Shown here in pieces: positions 19,152 through 28,250 of a stretch of DNA of 64,000 bases (positions within the stretch are counted from its first letter, which is position 1; the number at the start of each line of letters is the position of its first letter). Where the stretch lies: contig NZ_CADDWJ010000001.1 in the NCBI RefSeq assembly GCF_902809855.1, positions 744,001 through 808,000 of the forward strand, written 5' to 3'. This DNA comes from Acinetobacter sp. Marseille-Q1618 (lineage in GTDB: Bacteria; Pseudomonadota; Gammaproteobacteria; Pseudomonadales; Moraxellaceae). A model generated the notes under the pieces. That model did not search any database. It saw only the letters and a program-made list of their open reading frames with translations, and was not told the origin of the DNA. The translations under genes were made by a program, and so were the position numbers.

Positions 19152-20714
19152 CTAATTTTTTGACTCAGTTTTTTCATTTTCAGATTTATTTTTTGTATCA
19201 ATATTTACACCTGTCATAGTTTTAATTTCGGGTGTTGTGTGAATACCTAAATTTTCATTTAACATTTTCTTTAAAGCTGCTTGGTCAAGTGTATTGGCAA
19301 CAATCACAAAAGTGAGGCGATCAGCACGAATATGCTTTTGTAAAGCAGCTTGTACTTGTTTGGCGGTGATGGCACTCAATTGTTGTTGGTATTGTGAAAG
19401 ATAATCTGCAGGTAAATGATAAAAACCAATCGATGCTAATTGTGCATTGATATTAGCATTACTGCTAAAAGACATTGGGAATGAACGCAACATTCCTTCT
19501 TTGGTTTCTTCTAATTGTTTACGTTGAATCGGTTTTTGTACAAAATCTCGCAGTGCTTGATGAGCCACTCGAATACTTTCCATCATTTGTTCTTGTTGTG
19601 TGGCATAACTTAGACTAAAAAGTCCACGTGATTGCATTGAGGTCAGATTACTATAAGCACCATAAGTATAGCCACGCTTGACTCTTAACTCTTTCATTAA
19701 GACGGAGTTAAACCCACTACCGCCAAACATTTGATTGGCGACTTCGAGTGCAACTCGATCAGGATTTTCACGGTTAATGCCGAGATGTCCCATTATGATG
19801 TTAGCTTGGGTAGATTGGTAGGGGATAAACTGAATATTAAAATCTGCTTGCTCAAGTGGTTCTGGCAGCTCAGGTGCTTTTTCACCTTGGGGTAAGTTTT
19901 GTAGCAATACATGACTTAAATTAGTTGCTTGTTCACTGGTGAGGTTGCCTGTGATCGCAATATTCATATTTTGCGCGACCAAAAATTTATTTCTAAATTG
20001 TACAAGCAGTTCAGGGGTGATTTTTTGAATACTGGCATTTGTTCCTACACTTGGTTCAGCATAAGGATGGGTGCCATAAATTGCACGATAAAAGCGAATT
20101 CCCATTAAGCGGTTAGGGTTTTCTTGGATTTGTTTTTGTCCAACTTTGGTATTATTTAAAACAAGATTCAATCCAGAATTGTTAAATGTCGCATGTTTCA
20201 GTATGTGCAACATCATATCAACAGCAGGATTGAGCTTATTGGGATCAGACAGCACGCGCAGACGTACCGTGAACATATCTCGATAGGCATTTACACTGAA
20301 TTTTGCACCTAAGCCTTCAAAAGTACTGGCTATCTGCTTTGCAGTATATTGCTCTGTGCCTTCAGTCATCAGCCTTGCCGCCATATTCGACAGCCCATAC
20401 AGACCTTTTGCGATATTTTCATCTTGTGCCGAACCTGCATTAAATGTCAGTTGAATATCAACGATAGGTAAGTCTTGTGTGGAAACAAAAAGAGTTCTGA
20501 CTTTCTGTGGGTTATATAGCTCTTGGACAAAAGGCGCTTGATAGCTTTTTTGTTGACTTAGGTTTTTGAGACTTTGTAAAGTCGTGATTGACTTTAATGG
20601 TGTGTCATCGAGTAAGGCATCTGCATCTGCTTGATTATCTAGCTCTAGTTCAGCCCAACTCCATGGTGAACATAGTAAAGCAGAAATAACGAAAGCATAT
20701 TTAAATTTTTGCAC
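19152..20714 (-). CDS. M16-family peptidase-like protein lacking the zinc motif
   Basis: A 520-residue secreted protein with a signal peptide (MQKFKYAFVISALLCSPWSWA, cleavage near residue 21). It has the two-domain M16 fold (N-terminal domain about 75-255, C-terminal from about 260). At the place of the HxxEH zinc motif it reads GLSNMAARLMTEGT, so the metal ligands are missing. A conserved MKELRVKRGYTYGAYS (the R/Y site of M16 C-domains) is present. It is predicted to be the non-catalytic half of a heterodimer with the upstream gene, 16 bases away. Confidence 0.85.
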   Translation of the reverse strand: MQKFKYAFVISALLCSPWSWAELELDNQADADALLDDTPLKSITTLQSLKNLSQQKSYQAPFVQELYNPQKVRTLFVSTQDLPIVDIQLTFNAGSAQDENIAKGLYGLSNMAARLMTEGTEQYTAKQIASTFEGLGAKFSVNAYRDMFTVRLRVLSDPNKLNPAVDMMLHILKHATFNNSGLNLVLNNTKVGQKQIQENPNRLMGIRFYRAIYGTHPYAEPSVGTNASIQKITPELLVQFRNKFLVAQNMNIAITGNLTSEQATNLSHVLLQNLPQGEKAPELPEPLEQADFNIQFIPYQSTQANIIMGHLGINRENPDRVALEVANQMFGGSGFNSVLMKELRVKRGYTYGAYSNLTSMQSRGLFSLSYATQQEQMMESIRVAHQALRDFVQKPIQRKQLEETKEGMLRSFPMSFSSNANINAQLASIGFYHLPADYLSQYQQQLSAITAKQVQAALQKHIRADRLTFVIVANTLDQAALKKMLNENLGIHTTPEIKTMTGVNIDTKNKSENEKTESKN

Positions 20715-20730
20715 TGATATCTCCTGATTT

Positions 20731-22131
20731 CTATTTCTTGTTATTTGATTCAGGACTTAAGTACAAAGTGCTTAAGTTATCTCGAACAAAATAAATATTG
20801 GCAATACGCTGTAAATCTTGTGGTGTGACTTTGTCGTAATGTTGAGGAAGTTCATCCATTAAACGAAAACTTAAACCATTCACTTCTAAATTTCCAATCA
20901 TGTTGGCTTGCCCAATAATATCGTCTTGGCTGTAAACTAGATTAGAAACGAAATTATTTTTGACACGTTCTAGTTCAGCTTGATTAACTAATTCTGTTTT
21001 AAATAAATCCATTTCTTTTTCAATAGCGGCTTGTGCTTGTACCAACGTGACATTTTCAGAAGGTAAAGCAGAAATCACAAAAAGACTATCACCACGATTA
21101 TAAGGGTCATAACTGACGCTAATTGCAGTCAGTATTTTTTTATCTCTGACTAAACGGTCTTGCAGTCGGGCAGAGATTCCACCATCCAGTAAGGATTGGA
21201 TAATGGTTAAAGCATAAGCATCTTGTGGATTTTTTGCCGTGGCTAATGAGCGAACATTCCATGCCATAAATAAGTTTGGCACTTGAACAGGCAATGATAA
21301 CTCCATATGACGATAGCCTAAACGGTCAAACTCAAGCACATCATTACGGTCGGGTGTGGCTTTTTTAGCGATACTCCCAAAGTATTTTTCGACTTGTTTT
21401 AGGGCTTGTTCAGCATTGACATCCCCCACAATCACCAGAGTTGCATTATTTGGGGTATACCAAGTTTTGTACCATTTTTTTAAATCATCTAATTGAATAT
21501 TTTGTAGATTTTTCATATAGCCAATGACAGGTTGGCGATGATGGCTCGTCGGATAAGCAATCCATTTAAAGCGTTCATAAGCGAGATTTCGAGGATTATC
21601 ATCAGTACGTTGACGACGTTCTTCCATCACTACTTTAATTTCAGGCTCAAAATCTTGTTGGCGTAGCACTAAATTTTGCATGCGATCTGCTTCGAGTTCT
21701 AATGCCAAAGGAAAATATTTTTTGGGATAAAGCTGATAATAATTGGTGTAATTGGTGTAGGTGGCAGCATTAATTCGCCCACCATAGATACGACTTAAAC
21801 GTGTAAATTCATCATTAGGAACTTTATGCGTACCTTTAAACATCATGTGTTCTAGCACATGCGACATTCCTAGTAAATTCCCTGATTCATCGCTACTACC
21901 GACACCATACCAAATTTGGGTCATTACAATAGGAGCGCGATGATCTTCTCGAATAATCACTTTTAAACCATTGTTTAAACTGGTTTCAAAGGTGGTACGA
22001 GCGAGTTGACTTTGTGTGTTGGCAATACTGCTTTGACTAGAAAATGTTGCCAGAATAATACTGCCACATAGGGCAAAACGAGATAAAGTAGTTGAAAAAA
22101 TATAAAAAGGTATTTTTTTGATATTGAGCAC
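20731..22131 (-). CDS. M16-family zinc metallopeptidase
   Basis: A 466-residue peptidase with an N-terminal signal or anchor (hydrophobic about residues 17-33). The inverted zinc motif HVLEH is present near residue 93, with the third ligand in LELEADRM near 170. This subunit carries the catalytic site; the gene downstream encodes a degenerate partner. The pair is probably periplasmic and degrades peptides, in the manner of two-subunit M16B enzymes. It is the first gene of the unit and is divergent from ftsY. Confidence 0.9.
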   Translation of the reverse strand: MLNIKKIPFYIFSTTLSRFALCGSIILATFSSQSSIANTQSQLARTTFETSLNNGLKVIIREDHRAPIVMTQIWYGVGSSDESGNLLGMSHVLEHMMFKGTHKVPNDEFTRLSRIYGGRINAATYTNYTNYYQLYPKKYFPLALELEADRMQNLVLRQQDFEPEIKVVMEERRQRTDDNPRNLAYERFKWIAYPTSHHRQPVIGYMKNLQNIQLDDLKKWYKTWYTPNNATLVIVGDVNAEQALKQVEKYFGSIAKKATPDRNDVLEFDRLGYRHMELSLPVQVPNLFMAWNVRSLATAKNPQDAYALTIIQSLLDGGISARLQDRLVRDKKILTAISVSYDPYNRGDSLFVISALPSENVTLVQAQAAIEKEMDLFKTELVNQAELERVKNNFVSNLVYSQDDIIGQANMIGNLEVNGLSFRLMDELPQHYDKVTPQDLQRIANIYFVRDNLSTLYLSPESNNKK

Positions 22132-22340
22132 TACCTATCCTAAAAAGTCTAAAGTATGTATCTTATTCTTAAAAAAAATATGTTTTAAATCAATATTGAA
22201 ATGTTGCATTTTGGTTGATTTGTAAAAACATCGGCTTAAACATTCAAAGCAGGCACTTTAATACAGCTTAAACGCTTATCAATAGGGCAATCTGTGCTAA
22301 ACTCTTTCTTTTTTAATATTATGCTTTTCAAGGAATCGGC

Positions 22341-23435
22341 ATGCAAGAACAGCAAAATAAATTCTTGATTGATGCAGATATCGGCGATGACGATGTCACA
22401 TTACCTAGTTTACCCGCCGTTGATGTGCCTATCGTTGAAAATAAAATTGAACCTGTAGAAACAGTAATTCCTGCTGTGGCAGAGGTTGTAGAAGAAGAAA
22501 CAAAAGCAAAAGGCGGCTTCTTTAGCCGAATGAAAGAAGGCTTAAGTAAATCTCGTAAAAATCTTGCTGATGGTATGGTGAATATCCTCATCGGTGGGAA
22601 AGAAATCGATGATGAATTGCTTGAAGAAGTTGAAGAGCAATTATTAGTTTCAGATATTGGTGTGGAGGCAACTAAAACTATTATTGCCAATTTAACTGAA
22701 CGTACTGAACGTGGGGATTTGATTTATTCACATTCTTTATATAAAGCTTTACAAGAAGAGTTGGTGGCTTTACTTGCGCCACGAGTCAAACCGTTACATA
22801 TCGACCCAAATAAAAACCCATTTGTGATTTTGGTGGTGGGTGTTAATGGTGTAGGTAAAACGACAACTATTGGCAAGCTTGCAAAACGTTTACAAGGCGA
22901 AGGTAAAAAAGTCATGTTGGCTGCGGGAGATACATTCCGTGCCGCAGCGACAGAGCAGTTACAAATTTGGGGTGAGCGTAATAATATCCAAGTGGTTGCA
23001 CAAGGGCATGGTGCAGACAGTGCTTCAGTGATTTTTGATGCTTTTGAAAGCGCACGTGCCAAAGGTGTGGATGTGCTGATCGCAGATACTGCAGGACGTT
23101 TACATAATAAAAGTAACTTGATGACTGAGTTAACCAAAGTTAAGCGAGTTATGCAAAAAATTGATGCTACTGCACCCCATGAAGTGATGCTTGTGGTGGA
23201 TGCTGGTACGGGTCAAAACGCCATTAATCAAGTCGAAATGTTTGATGAAGCAGTGGGCTTGACAGGTTTAACCATTACTAAATTGGATGGTACAGCCAAA
23301 GGTGGTGTGTTGTTCAATATTGCAAGTCGTACCCATGTTCCGATCCGTTTTATCGGTGTCGGTGAGAAAATTGATGACTTGCGTCCATTTTCTGCAAAAT
23401 CATTTGTTGCTGCTTTATTTGAAACTGAAAAATAA
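22341..23435 (+). CDS. ftsY: Signal recognition particle receptor FtsY
   Basis: A 364-residue SRP-receptor GTPase that docks ribosome-SRP complexes at the inner membrane. An acidic N-terminal A region (about residues 1-55, shorter than in E. coli) is followed by the membrane-binding GGFFSRMKEGLSKSR helix and the NG domain: G1 GVNGVGKTTTIGKLA, insertion-box DTFRAAATEQL, G3 DTAGR, G4 TKLDGTAKGG. AAGGAA precedes the ATG. No ftsE or ftsX follows. Confidence 0.95.
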   Translation: MQEQQNKFLIDADIGDDDVTLPSLPAVDVPIVENKIEPVETVIPAVAEVVEEETKAKGGFFSRMKEGLSKSRKNLADGMVNILIGGKEIDDELLEEVEEQLLVSDIGVEATKTIIANLTERTERGDLIYSHSLYKALQEELVALLAPRVKPLHIDPNKNPFVILVVGVNGVGKTTTIGKLAKRLQGEGKKVMLAAGDTFRAAATEQLQIWGERNNIQVVAQGHGADSASVIFDAFESARAKGVDVLIADTAGRLHNKSNLMTELTKVKRVMQKIDATAPHEVMLVVDAGTGQNAINQVEMFDEAVGLTGLTITKLDGTAKGGVLFNIASRTHVPIRFIGVGEKIDDLRPFSAKSFVAALFETEK

Positions 23436-23465
23436 TTGACTTAACCTTGCGTTGAATAATTATAC

Positions 23466-23493
23466 AAAAACTCCATCTATTACGGAGTTTTTT
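23466..23493 (+). terminator. Terminator of ftsY
   Basis: AAACTCC (23468-23474) pairs with GGAGTTT (23484-23490), followed by a run of T. Confidence 0.85.
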
Positions 23494-23622
23494 GTTTTTT
23501 AAAGATTTTTTGCCTTAAAAATAGCCATTAATGTCAAGATAAAATATACAAAACCTAGACCTTAGAGATAAAATACCTAAAAAAATTATGCCTTTATTTT
23601 TAGCTCTTTTGGGGAAATGAAA

Positions 23623-24306
23623 ATGACGATTCTGTCTAAAATTGGTCATGTATTAACAACAGAACTATCCAAAGATTTACTTTTTAAAAAGAAAGAAAAT
23701 CAAGCGGATGAATATCAATTTTTAGATGATCTGCGCAAGCGTCGCAGTATTTATCATTTGGGTAAAAAAGTTAGTTATAACCAAGAACAGTTGATCAATT
23801 TAATCAAGGAAACGGTGTATTGTTGTCCTTCAGTGCTGAATTGTCAGAGCGCGCGCGTGGTGATTTTGATACAAAATTCACATGAGCAATTTTGGAAAAT
23901 GGTCAAAGATATTCAAAAGCAACATCTCCATGAAAAAGCCTATGAGGGCATAGCAATCAAAATTGCGGAATGTACTGCGGCTTATGGCACAATTTTATTT
24001 TTTGAAGATTTAAATGTTGTTAAAAAATTGCAAAAATTCAGACCATTACAAGCCAATGATTTTGAAGTTTGGTCAGAGCAAAGTTCAGGCATGGTGCAGT
24101 TTGCCGTATGGAGTTTACTGGCGAGTTTAGATCTGGGCGCAGCGTTGCATCACTATAATCCAAACATTGATACACATGTAACGGAACATTATAGCCTTCC
24201 TCAACATTGGCAACTTAAGGCACAAATGACTTTTGGTTCTATTGTCACGCCTGCTGATGTAAAATCTTATGAAGATGAAAATCAAGTATTTAGAGTGTTT
24301 TCATAG
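23623..24306 (+). CDS. Nitroreductase-family protein (first of a tandem pair)
   Basis: A 227-residue FMN-binding-fold protein. The family core begins near residue 38 (LDDLRKRRSIYHLGKKV) and ends GSIVTPADVKSYEDENQVFRVF. It closely parallels its downstream neighbour but carries an extra N-terminal segment of about 35 residues. Where the neighbour has SPSAFNSQTSR it reads CPSVLNCQSAR, so the FMN-contact asparagine is kept. The start was set at 23623 because GGGG lies eight bases before it; an ATG six bases upstream is too close. It resembles the Frm2/Hbn1 subgroup of stress-linked nitroreductases. Confidence 0.82.
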   Translation: MTILSKIGHVLTTELSKDLLFKKKENQADEYQFLDDLRKRRSIYHLGKKVSYNQEQLINLIKETVYCCPSVLNCQSARVVILIQNSHEQFWKMVKDIQKQHLHEKAYEGIAIKIAECTAAYGTILFFEDLNVVKKLQKFRPLQANDFEVWSEQSSGMVQFAVWSLLASLDLGAALHHYNPNIDTHVTEHYSLPQHWQLKAQMTFGSIVTPADVKSYEDENQVFRVFS

Positions 24307-24469
24307 TGGATATGGTATTAAAAGTTATTGTAAACTACTAAATAGCGTTCTATTTCTGCAACGGAATGTCATAAAGATAATACTGACGAAAAGAGTTGGA
24401 ATACAATACACTTATACCATCTTAAGAACACGACCAAAACGGTCAAAGAAATATTTGAGGATTACTACA

Positions 24470-25063
24470 ATGTCATTTTTAGATCAAATCAAACAACGTC
24501 GTTCAATTTATGCAATTGGCAAAAATGTAAAATTAGACAATGTAAAAATTGAAGAAACCATCAAAGATGCAATCAAACTTAGTCCATCTGCATTTAACTC
24601 GCAAACTTCACGTGCAGTGACTTTATTTGGTGATTCTCATGTAAAATTCTGGACAATTGTTTTAGAAACTTTACGTAAGATCGTTCCTGCTGAAGCTTTT
24701 GAAGGTACAAGCAATAAAATTAATAGTTTTATTGCAGGTTATGGCACAGTGTTGTTTTATGAAGATCAAGATGTAGTAAAAAGTCTTCAAGAACAATTTG
24801 CGCTTTATGCTGATAACTTCCCAGTCTGGTCAGAACACTCTACAGGTATTGCACAATTTGCAACTTGGACAGCACTTTCTGAAGCAGGTTTAGGTGCGTC
24901 ATTACAGCACTATAACCCAATCATTGATGAAGAAGTGGCACAAACCTTTAACGTCCCAAGTAATTGGAAATTGCGTGCACAATTGGTCTTTGGTTCAGTT
25001 GAAGCACCAGCAGGTGAAAAACCATTTATGGATGACAAAGAACGTTTTAAAACATTTAACTAA
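24470..25063 (+). CDS. Nitroreductase-family protein (second of the pair)
   Basis: A 197-residue nitroreductase of the Frm2/Hbn1-like subgroup. The start MSFLDQIKQRRSIYAIGK places the basic R-R-S signature at residues 10-12, as usual for FMN phosphate contacts; SPSAFNSQTSR follows near 38 and GLGASLQHYNP near 140. TGAGG lies upstream of the ATG at 24470. A longer reading frame running back into the previous gene is spurious. The 163-base spacer suggests its own promoter. It probably reduces nitro compounds or quinones, or responds to lipid stress. Confidence 0.87.
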   Translation: MSFLDQIKQRRSIYAIGKNVKLDNVKIEETIKDAIKLSPSAFNSQTSRAVTLFGDSHVKFWTIVLETLRKIVPAEAFEGTSNKINSFIAGYGTVLFYEDQDVVKSLQEQFALYADNFPVWSEHSTGIAQFATWTALSEAGLGASLQHYNPIIDEEVAQTFNVPSNWKLRAQLVFGSVEAPAGEKPFMDDKERFKTFN

Positions 25064-25079
25064 TTTAAATGTAAAATTT

Positions 25080-25103
25080 AAGAGCGCTTAGGCGCTCTTT
25101 TTT
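25080..25103 (+). terminator. Terminator of the nitroreductase pair
   Basis: AAGAGCGC (25080-25087), loop TTAG, GCGCTCTT (25092-25099), then more T. Confidence 0.92.
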
Positions 25104-25209
25104 ATTTTAATATGGCTGAAATTGCTGTTATTAAAATGCAGAATAACAATTGATTCATAAATCAGTGGCAAGTTAATATTCACAAAATTTTAAAAATAGA
25201 AATATTTCA

Positions 25210-25437
25210 ATGAAAGAAAAATGTTTGTCTTGTGGACGATATAGTGTGCCGACTTACCGAGGAAGTATTTTTATTACCTTATTACTTTTATGTTTTGCCA
25301 TTATTCCTGGTGTGATCTATGAATTGTGGCGTAGACATCCAGGAAAAGTATGTCGACATTGTGGTGCACAAAATTTTCAAATAGAAAATGAATCTTCAAG
25401 CACTCTAAAAAATCAAAATAAGCATACAGAGTCTTGA
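25210..25437 (+). CDS. Small zinc-ribbon membrane protein
   Basis: A 75-residue protein with two CxxC pairs (CLSC at 5-8 and CRHC near 48-51), separated by a hydrophobic helix (about residues 20-38). It can be read as a split zinc ribbon around a membrane segment. The C-terminus is polar. No named family was recognised. It stands alone between two other genes and has only a weak ribosome-binding site. Confidence 0.6.
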   Translation: MKEKCLSCGRYSVPTYRGSIFITLLLLCFAIIPGVIYELWRRHPGKVCRHCGAQNFQIENESSSTLKNQNKHTES

Positions 25438-25514
25438 GCATCACGACTTAAGATTATTTTATAAAAATATATTTTTTCAAATGCTTAGCCATGAAAATGT
25501 TATGAAAAACTGAA

Positions 25515-25532
25515 TTGTCATAAAATTGTCAT
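25515..25532 (+). promoter_or_regulatory. PhoB-box-like tandem repeat upstream of the DUF2057 gene
   Basis: TTGTCAT-AAAA-TTGTCAT matches the two 7-bp repeats with a 4-bp AT spacer of the E. coli Pho box (CTGTCAT twice), differing only in C to T at the first base of each repeat. A -10-like CATAGT follows 10 bases later (25543-25548). Confidence 0.6.
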
Positions 25533-25588
25533 GAGGACATAGCATAGTGCATTAAATTTTACAGTTTATTGACATTCGAGAAATACCT

Positions 25589-26272
25589 ATGCGTTTTAAA
25601 TTTGCAGCAAGTGTAATCGGTTTGGGCTTGGTCATGAGTGGCTCAACTTTTGCGGCAGTGACCATTACTGCACCTGAAGAAATAGTTGTTTTGGCTGTGA
25701 ATGATCAGGAAGTAAATACAGGTATTTTTAGAACCAAAAAAAATGAATATAAAGTGGATGCTGGTCAGGTTGCAGTGAGTGTTCGTTATCAGCAGTATTT
25801 TGAACATTTAAATAACGAACATGATATTTTAAAATCAGGTGTGGTCACCATTACAGCACCGAATTTACAAGATGGCAAAACCTATAAATTAAATTTGGTT
25901 AATGCACCACAAGATTTTGATGCTGCAAAAAAATATGCTGAACAACCGACAATTGCTTTGTATGATCAAAATAATCAGATGATCGTACAACAAACGGGTG
26001 CAAATAATGAAGCTAAACCTTGGTTATCTGGTGGAATTTTTGGTCGAGTATTTGATTTAACCACCTCTAAAAAGGCTGAAAATCAACCTGCACCAGTTTA
26101 TGCAAATGCACCACAAGCTGTAGCGACGACCAATACAAATGTGACAACTGCAACAAATCTTAGTTCAACAAACACAAATTTAAATTCAGCAGATCAACAG
26201 ATGATTCAAATTTGGCAAAAAGCATCAAAAGCTGAACGTCAACGCTTTATGAGTTGGTTGGCAGAACAATAA
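25589..26272 (+). CDS. DUF2057-family exported protein
   Basis: A 227-residue protein with a cleavable signal peptide (cleavage after STFA, about residue 22). Residues 23-125 fit the DUF2057 (YccT-like) family, a secreted family of unknown function: ITAPEEIVVLAVNDQEV and RTKKNEYKVDAGQVAVSVRYQ. The C-terminal third is a low-complexity Thr/Asn/Ala linker followed by a basic helix ending in WLAEQ. The PhoB-like box 60 bases upstream suggests phosphate-starvation control. Confidence 0.82.
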   Translation: MRFKFAASVIGLGLVMSGSTFAAVTITAPEEIVVLAVNDQEVNTGIFRTKKNEYKVDAGQVAVSVRYQQYFEHLNNEHDILKSGVVTITAPNLQDGKTYKLNLVNAPQDFDAAKKYAEQPTIALYDQNNQMIVQQTGANNEAKPWLSGGIFGRVFDLTTSKKAENQPAPVYANAPQAVATTNTNVTTATNLSSTNTNLNSADQQMIQIWQKASKAERQRFMSWLAEQ

Positions 26273-26282
26273 TTTATCTATT

Positions 26283-26319
26283 AAAAAAGGATGGGAAATA
26301 TTAGATTTCCCCATCCTTT
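26283..26319. terminator. Bidirectional terminator between the DUF2057 gene and cdsA
   Basis: GGATGGG plus AAAT (26289-26299) pairs with ATTT plus CCCATCC (26305-26316), with one bulged C. The T run is better on the minus strand. Confidence 0.8.
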
Positions 26320-26355
26320 ATATGTTATTGATTATTATATAAAAAATATAGTTTC

Positions 26356-27300
26356 TTAACTCCACCAATAACGCAAGATATGAAAGAAAATAGGGGCTGA
26401 AAAGCAAATCGAATCAATACGATCTAACATGCCACCATGCCCATGAATCAACTGTCCCCAGTCTTTGACTCCACGATCACGTTTGATTGCAGACATGACT
26501 AAACCACCAAAGAAACCAAAAACGCAAACAATTAATCCTATAAAAGCAGCCTGTAAATGAGTGAAGGGAGTGAGCCATGCCATGAGCACGCCTAAACCTG
26601 TAGCAAGAATGATGCCTCCAACTAAACCCTCAACCGTTTTGGAGGGTGATAATACAGGTGCAACTTTATGTTTTCCAAATAATTTTCCACAAACATATTG
26701 TAAGACATCAGATGCTTGTACCACCATAATCAACCAAATTGCTAACCAAATCTTCTCTCCATCAAAGCCTGGAAGTTTCAAATTTAATAAGGCAGGAACG
26801 TGAGAAATACAAAACACACTGACCATTAAGCCCCATTGGATTTTAGAACTACGCTCTAAAAAATGGGTCGTGTCTTCTTGCTTTAGGCTGGCGATTGGAA
26901 TCAGTAAAAAGACATACAGGGGAATGAAGATCGAATATAAACCATACCAGTCGGTATAAATTAAATAATATTGATAAGGAATAACAAAGTAAAAAGCGAT
27001 CAGTAAGGGAAAATAATCACCACGCCGAGTCGGTAGTAAACTAATAAACTCACGTAATGCAAATAAAGAAATAATACCAAACAGAATGATAAATGCAGTT
27101 TTTCCGAGCAAAATCGCTGCACCAATCACAATTAACATCACCCACCATGCATTGATGCGCGCATTTAAATTGTCAATGACAGGCGAGGGTGCTGTACCTG
27201 CACGCTGCTTTAAAACAAATCCAACTGTTGAGGCAAAAATTAAAATCGCTGCGAAAATACCAAATAATAAGTAAGTTTGTTCTAAGTTATCTAAGGTCAT
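26356..27300 (-). CDS. cdsA: Phosphatidate cytidylyltransferase
   Basis: A 314-residue membrane enzyme that makes CDP-diacylglycerol from phosphatidate and CTP. About eight hydrophobic segments are present. The C-terminal CDS signature is clear: SAIKRDRGVKDWG then HGHGGMLDRIDS. This longer, divergent type is typical of genes that sit beside an acyltransferase. Its start overlaps the stop of the upstream LPLAT gene by four bases, showing translational coupling. A second, canonical cdsA elsewhere in the genome is possible. Confidence 0.85.
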   Translation of the reverse strand: MTLDNLEQTYLLFGIFAAILIFASTVGFVLKQRAGTAPSPVIDNLNARINAWWVMLIVIGAAILLGKTAFIILFGIISLFALREFISLLPTRRGDYFPLLIAFYFVIPYQYYLIYTDWYGLYSIFIPLYVFLLIPIASLKQEDTTHFLERSSKIQWGLMVSVFCISHVPALLNLKLPGFDGEKIWLAIWLIMVVQASDVLQYVCGKLFGKHKVAPVLSPSKTVEGLVGGIILATGLGVLMAWLTPFTHLQAAFIGLIVCVFGFFGGLVMSAIKRDRGVKDWGQLIHGHGGMLDRIDSICFSAPIFFHILRYWWS

Positions 27301-27998
27301 TGGTTTTCAACCTCTTTTAATTTCAGGAGTTGTTGTTGTGCATATGCTAAAAATTCGGTTTTATCCATTTCAAAATGCTGCTCCAGAGGACAACCAAAAC
27401 AGACAGTAGACAATAAAGGCAAAGGAATAAATGCTCCTTTAGGCATCACACGTTTTAAGTTTGAAATCCATACAGGGACAATTTCGATCTCAGGAAATTG
27501 TTGATGTAAATTAAACAAACCACTTTTAAATTTTAATAATTCAACATCATCATTTAAATTACGCGTGCCTTCAGGAAAGAAAATAATAGAATAGCCTTGT
27601 TCTAAAGCATCTTTAATCGGTTGTAATGGGTCTTGGTTATTCTCACGATTGCGCTGAATGGTGACGCCATTAAAGGTATTATGGATCAGAAAACGGCGCA
27701 TGCCATCTTTAAGCCAATAATCAGATGCTGCCACAGGTTTGGTTTTTCTGCGTATCGCAGTGGGTAAAGATGACCACAACAAAATAAAGTCAATATGACT
27801 ATTATGATTGGCATAATAAATACGTTGTTTGCACTCTTCAGGCTGGCAGCCGACCCATAAACTACGTGCACCGGTCAATAAACGTGCGCCACGCCGAGTT
27901 AAAAAAGAGATAAAACGAGCAAGATAGTTTGAAACCCCTGTTTTTTGTTGGGTTGTTAAATGTTGTTGATTATTATCCTGTGGTGCTATTTGCGTCAT
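27297..27998 (-). CDS. Lysophospholipid acyltransferase (1-acyl-glycerol-3-phosphate acyltransferase-like)
   Basis: A 233-residue LPLAT protein. The H-x4-D catalytic block is NHNSHIDF, followed by GVTIQRNRENN and the FPEGTRN block. It probably makes phosphatidate, the substrate of the CdsA-like enzyme encoded by the overlapping next gene. The ATG at 27998 was preferred because the 32 residues predicted upstream are not family-like; the ribosome-binding site is weak, so the start is uncertain. Confidence 0.82.
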   Translation of the reverse strand: MTQIAPQDNNQQHLTTQQKTGVSNYLARFISFLTRRGARLLTGARSLWVGCQPEECKQRIYYANHNSHIDFILLWSSLPTAIRRKTKPVAASDYWLKDGMRRFLIHNTFNGVTIQRNRENNQDPLQPIKDALEQGYSIIFFPEGTRNLNDDVELLKFKSGLFNLHQQFPEIEIVPVWISNLKRVMPKGAFIPLPLLSTVCFGCPLEQHFEMDKTEFLAYAQQQLLKLKEVENQ

Positions 27999-28202
27999 AA
28001 TAAAACCAAGTTTGTTATTGTACGAATAAGATGAAATAAAGCTATTAAAGCAAGATATTACATGATGAGTAAAGTAATTTATAATTTCAAGCACTTAAAC
28101 GCATTATATCTTTAACAGGTGATGTAATTAAAATTCACAGTAAATCTGCTGGCTTAGAGCCTAAAAATTTATACTTTTTAAATATTGATAATTTTTGAAT
28201 GA

Positions 28203-28242
28203 AAGAAAATAAAAGTGAAAAAGCAAAAATTGCAATTTCACT
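28203..28242 (-). terminator. Terminator of the Ter-associated biosynthetic operon
   Basis: On the minus strand AGTGAAA (28242-28236) pairs with TTTCACT (28220-28214), with an inner TGC/GCA pair, followed by TTTATTTTC. Confidence 0.72.
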
Positions 28243-28250
28243 ATGATTTG

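Noticed and set aside
24269..24469. A 67-residue N-terminal extension of the second nitroreductase
   Set aside because: It overlaps the first gene's end, has no family similarity, and the ATG at 24470 has a good ribosome-binding site.
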